From a virus: a stretch of DNA of 39,123 bases. Location of the stretch: IMG/VR virus record IMGVR_UViG_3300021356_000054, positions 1-39,123 of that record; one strand, written 5' to 3'. Under the pieces are notes generated by a model that searched no databases, had not been told where the DNA came from, and was given only the letters and a program-made list of their open reading frames with translations. Positions 38,878-39,123 of the stretch are shown piece after piece; positions within the stretch are counted from its first letter, which is position 1; every line of letters begins with the position of its first letter. A program made the translations under genes and the position numbers.

Positions 38878-39123
38878 ATGTCAAAAATATTGATTGGAAT
38901 TATTGTTGCTATGGGTTTATCAGGTATATTATATTATCAGTTCTCTGTGGTACCCATGAAGAACAAACTCGAAGAACAGGCCAAGGTTATCTTGGCCCAA
39001 GATCTTCGTAATCAAGAGCAAATCGCTACAATCGAAGCAATTCAAAATAATCTCCAACAAACTACACAAGCTCTCTCTGGCCTTCAGGTTCAAAATCAAC
39101 AATATGAAGCTGAAATGTCAGAA
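38878..39123 (+). CDS. Membrane-anchored coiled-coil protein, 3' end outside the window
   Basis: At least 82 residues, open at the right edge. The N-terminus is a signal anchor (MSKILIGIIVAMGLSGILYY), followed by a Gln-rich coiled coil (KLEEQAKVILAQDL, IEAIQNNLQQTTQAL). This topology is that of an inner-membrane spanin (Rz-like) or a periplasmic tether; the missing end prevents a decision. Confidence 0.55.
   Translation, partial: MSKILIGIIVAMGLSGILYYQFSVVPMKNKLEEQAKVILAQDLRNQEQIATIEAIQNNLQQTTQALSGLQVQNQQYEAEMSE

Overview
This window is a piece of an AT-rich, T4-like myovirus genome. Every credible gene lies on the + strand, genes are packed with 1-50 base overlaps, and the order 46 - 45 - 44 - 62 - regA - 43 - uvsX - 41 is the T4 replication core. 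Phage-encoded Hsp20, GroES-like protein, MazG-like NTPases, ribosomal protein bS21, ThyX, a CobS-like ATPase and a DUF4278-like mini-protein point to a marine phage of the cyanophage/pelagiphage T4-like group. The host cannot be fixed from the sequence. No integrase, transposon, CRISPR array or rRNA was seen.

Layout. 1-5842: end of gp46, a VWA/HExxH protein with its MoxR/CobS-type ATPase partner, a DUF3310-like protein, and sliding clamp gp45. 5947-8272: a small acidic late-type protein, a terminator, an SH3-like protein, clamp loader gp44/gp62 and repressor RegA. 8276-10597: an inserted late-type cassette (fibre-like protein, tail chaperone-like protein, glycosyltransferase). 10768-14000: Hsp20, a membrane mini-protein and DNA polymerase gp43. 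14097-20321: nucleotide and stress genes (three all-alpha NTP pyrophosphohydrolases, AEP-type primase, GroES, SNase-like nuclease, dCMP hydroxymethylase gp42, dCMP deaminase), tRNA-Arg(UCU), tRNA-Leu(UAA) and a GNAT enzyme. 20346-24379: a tightly coupled operon with a T4 alpha-glucosyltransferase homologue, a HAD-kinase fusion, a cytidylyltransferase and a C5-methyltransferase-like protein. 24412-28255: bS21, UvsX, gp41, ThyX. 28354-29757: small unknown proteins. 29805 to the end: virion-type genes, many starting with a short tag resembling the T4 capsid-targeting peptide.

Three systems stand out. (1) gp42, Agt-like glucosyltransferase and dCTP-removing candidates suggest hydroxymethylated and glycosylated cytosine in the phage DNA, and the same operon carries activation enzymes that could extend the modification. 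(2) About ten unrelated proteins, including a ligase-fold protein, a nucleotidyltransferase and a P-loop kinase, begin with M-x-S-F-K-like tags followed by an L/I-x-E site like that cut by the T4 prohead protease. They look like a set of proteins packed in the capsid and injected. (3) Two distant late-type genes share the hairpin core TGCCGATGGTCGGG, with a fully different but still paired outer stem and an identical 33-base distance to the start codon.

Regulation. Nine sigma70-type promoters share an exact 17-base spacer and an extended -10 (TGN TATAAT); a tenth differs only at the -35. TATAAATA late-type boxes lie before the small acidic protein, Hsp20, the DUF4278 mini-gene and the virion cluster. 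The first three groups of genes can thus be read as early replication and modification functions, with late structural units inserted between them.
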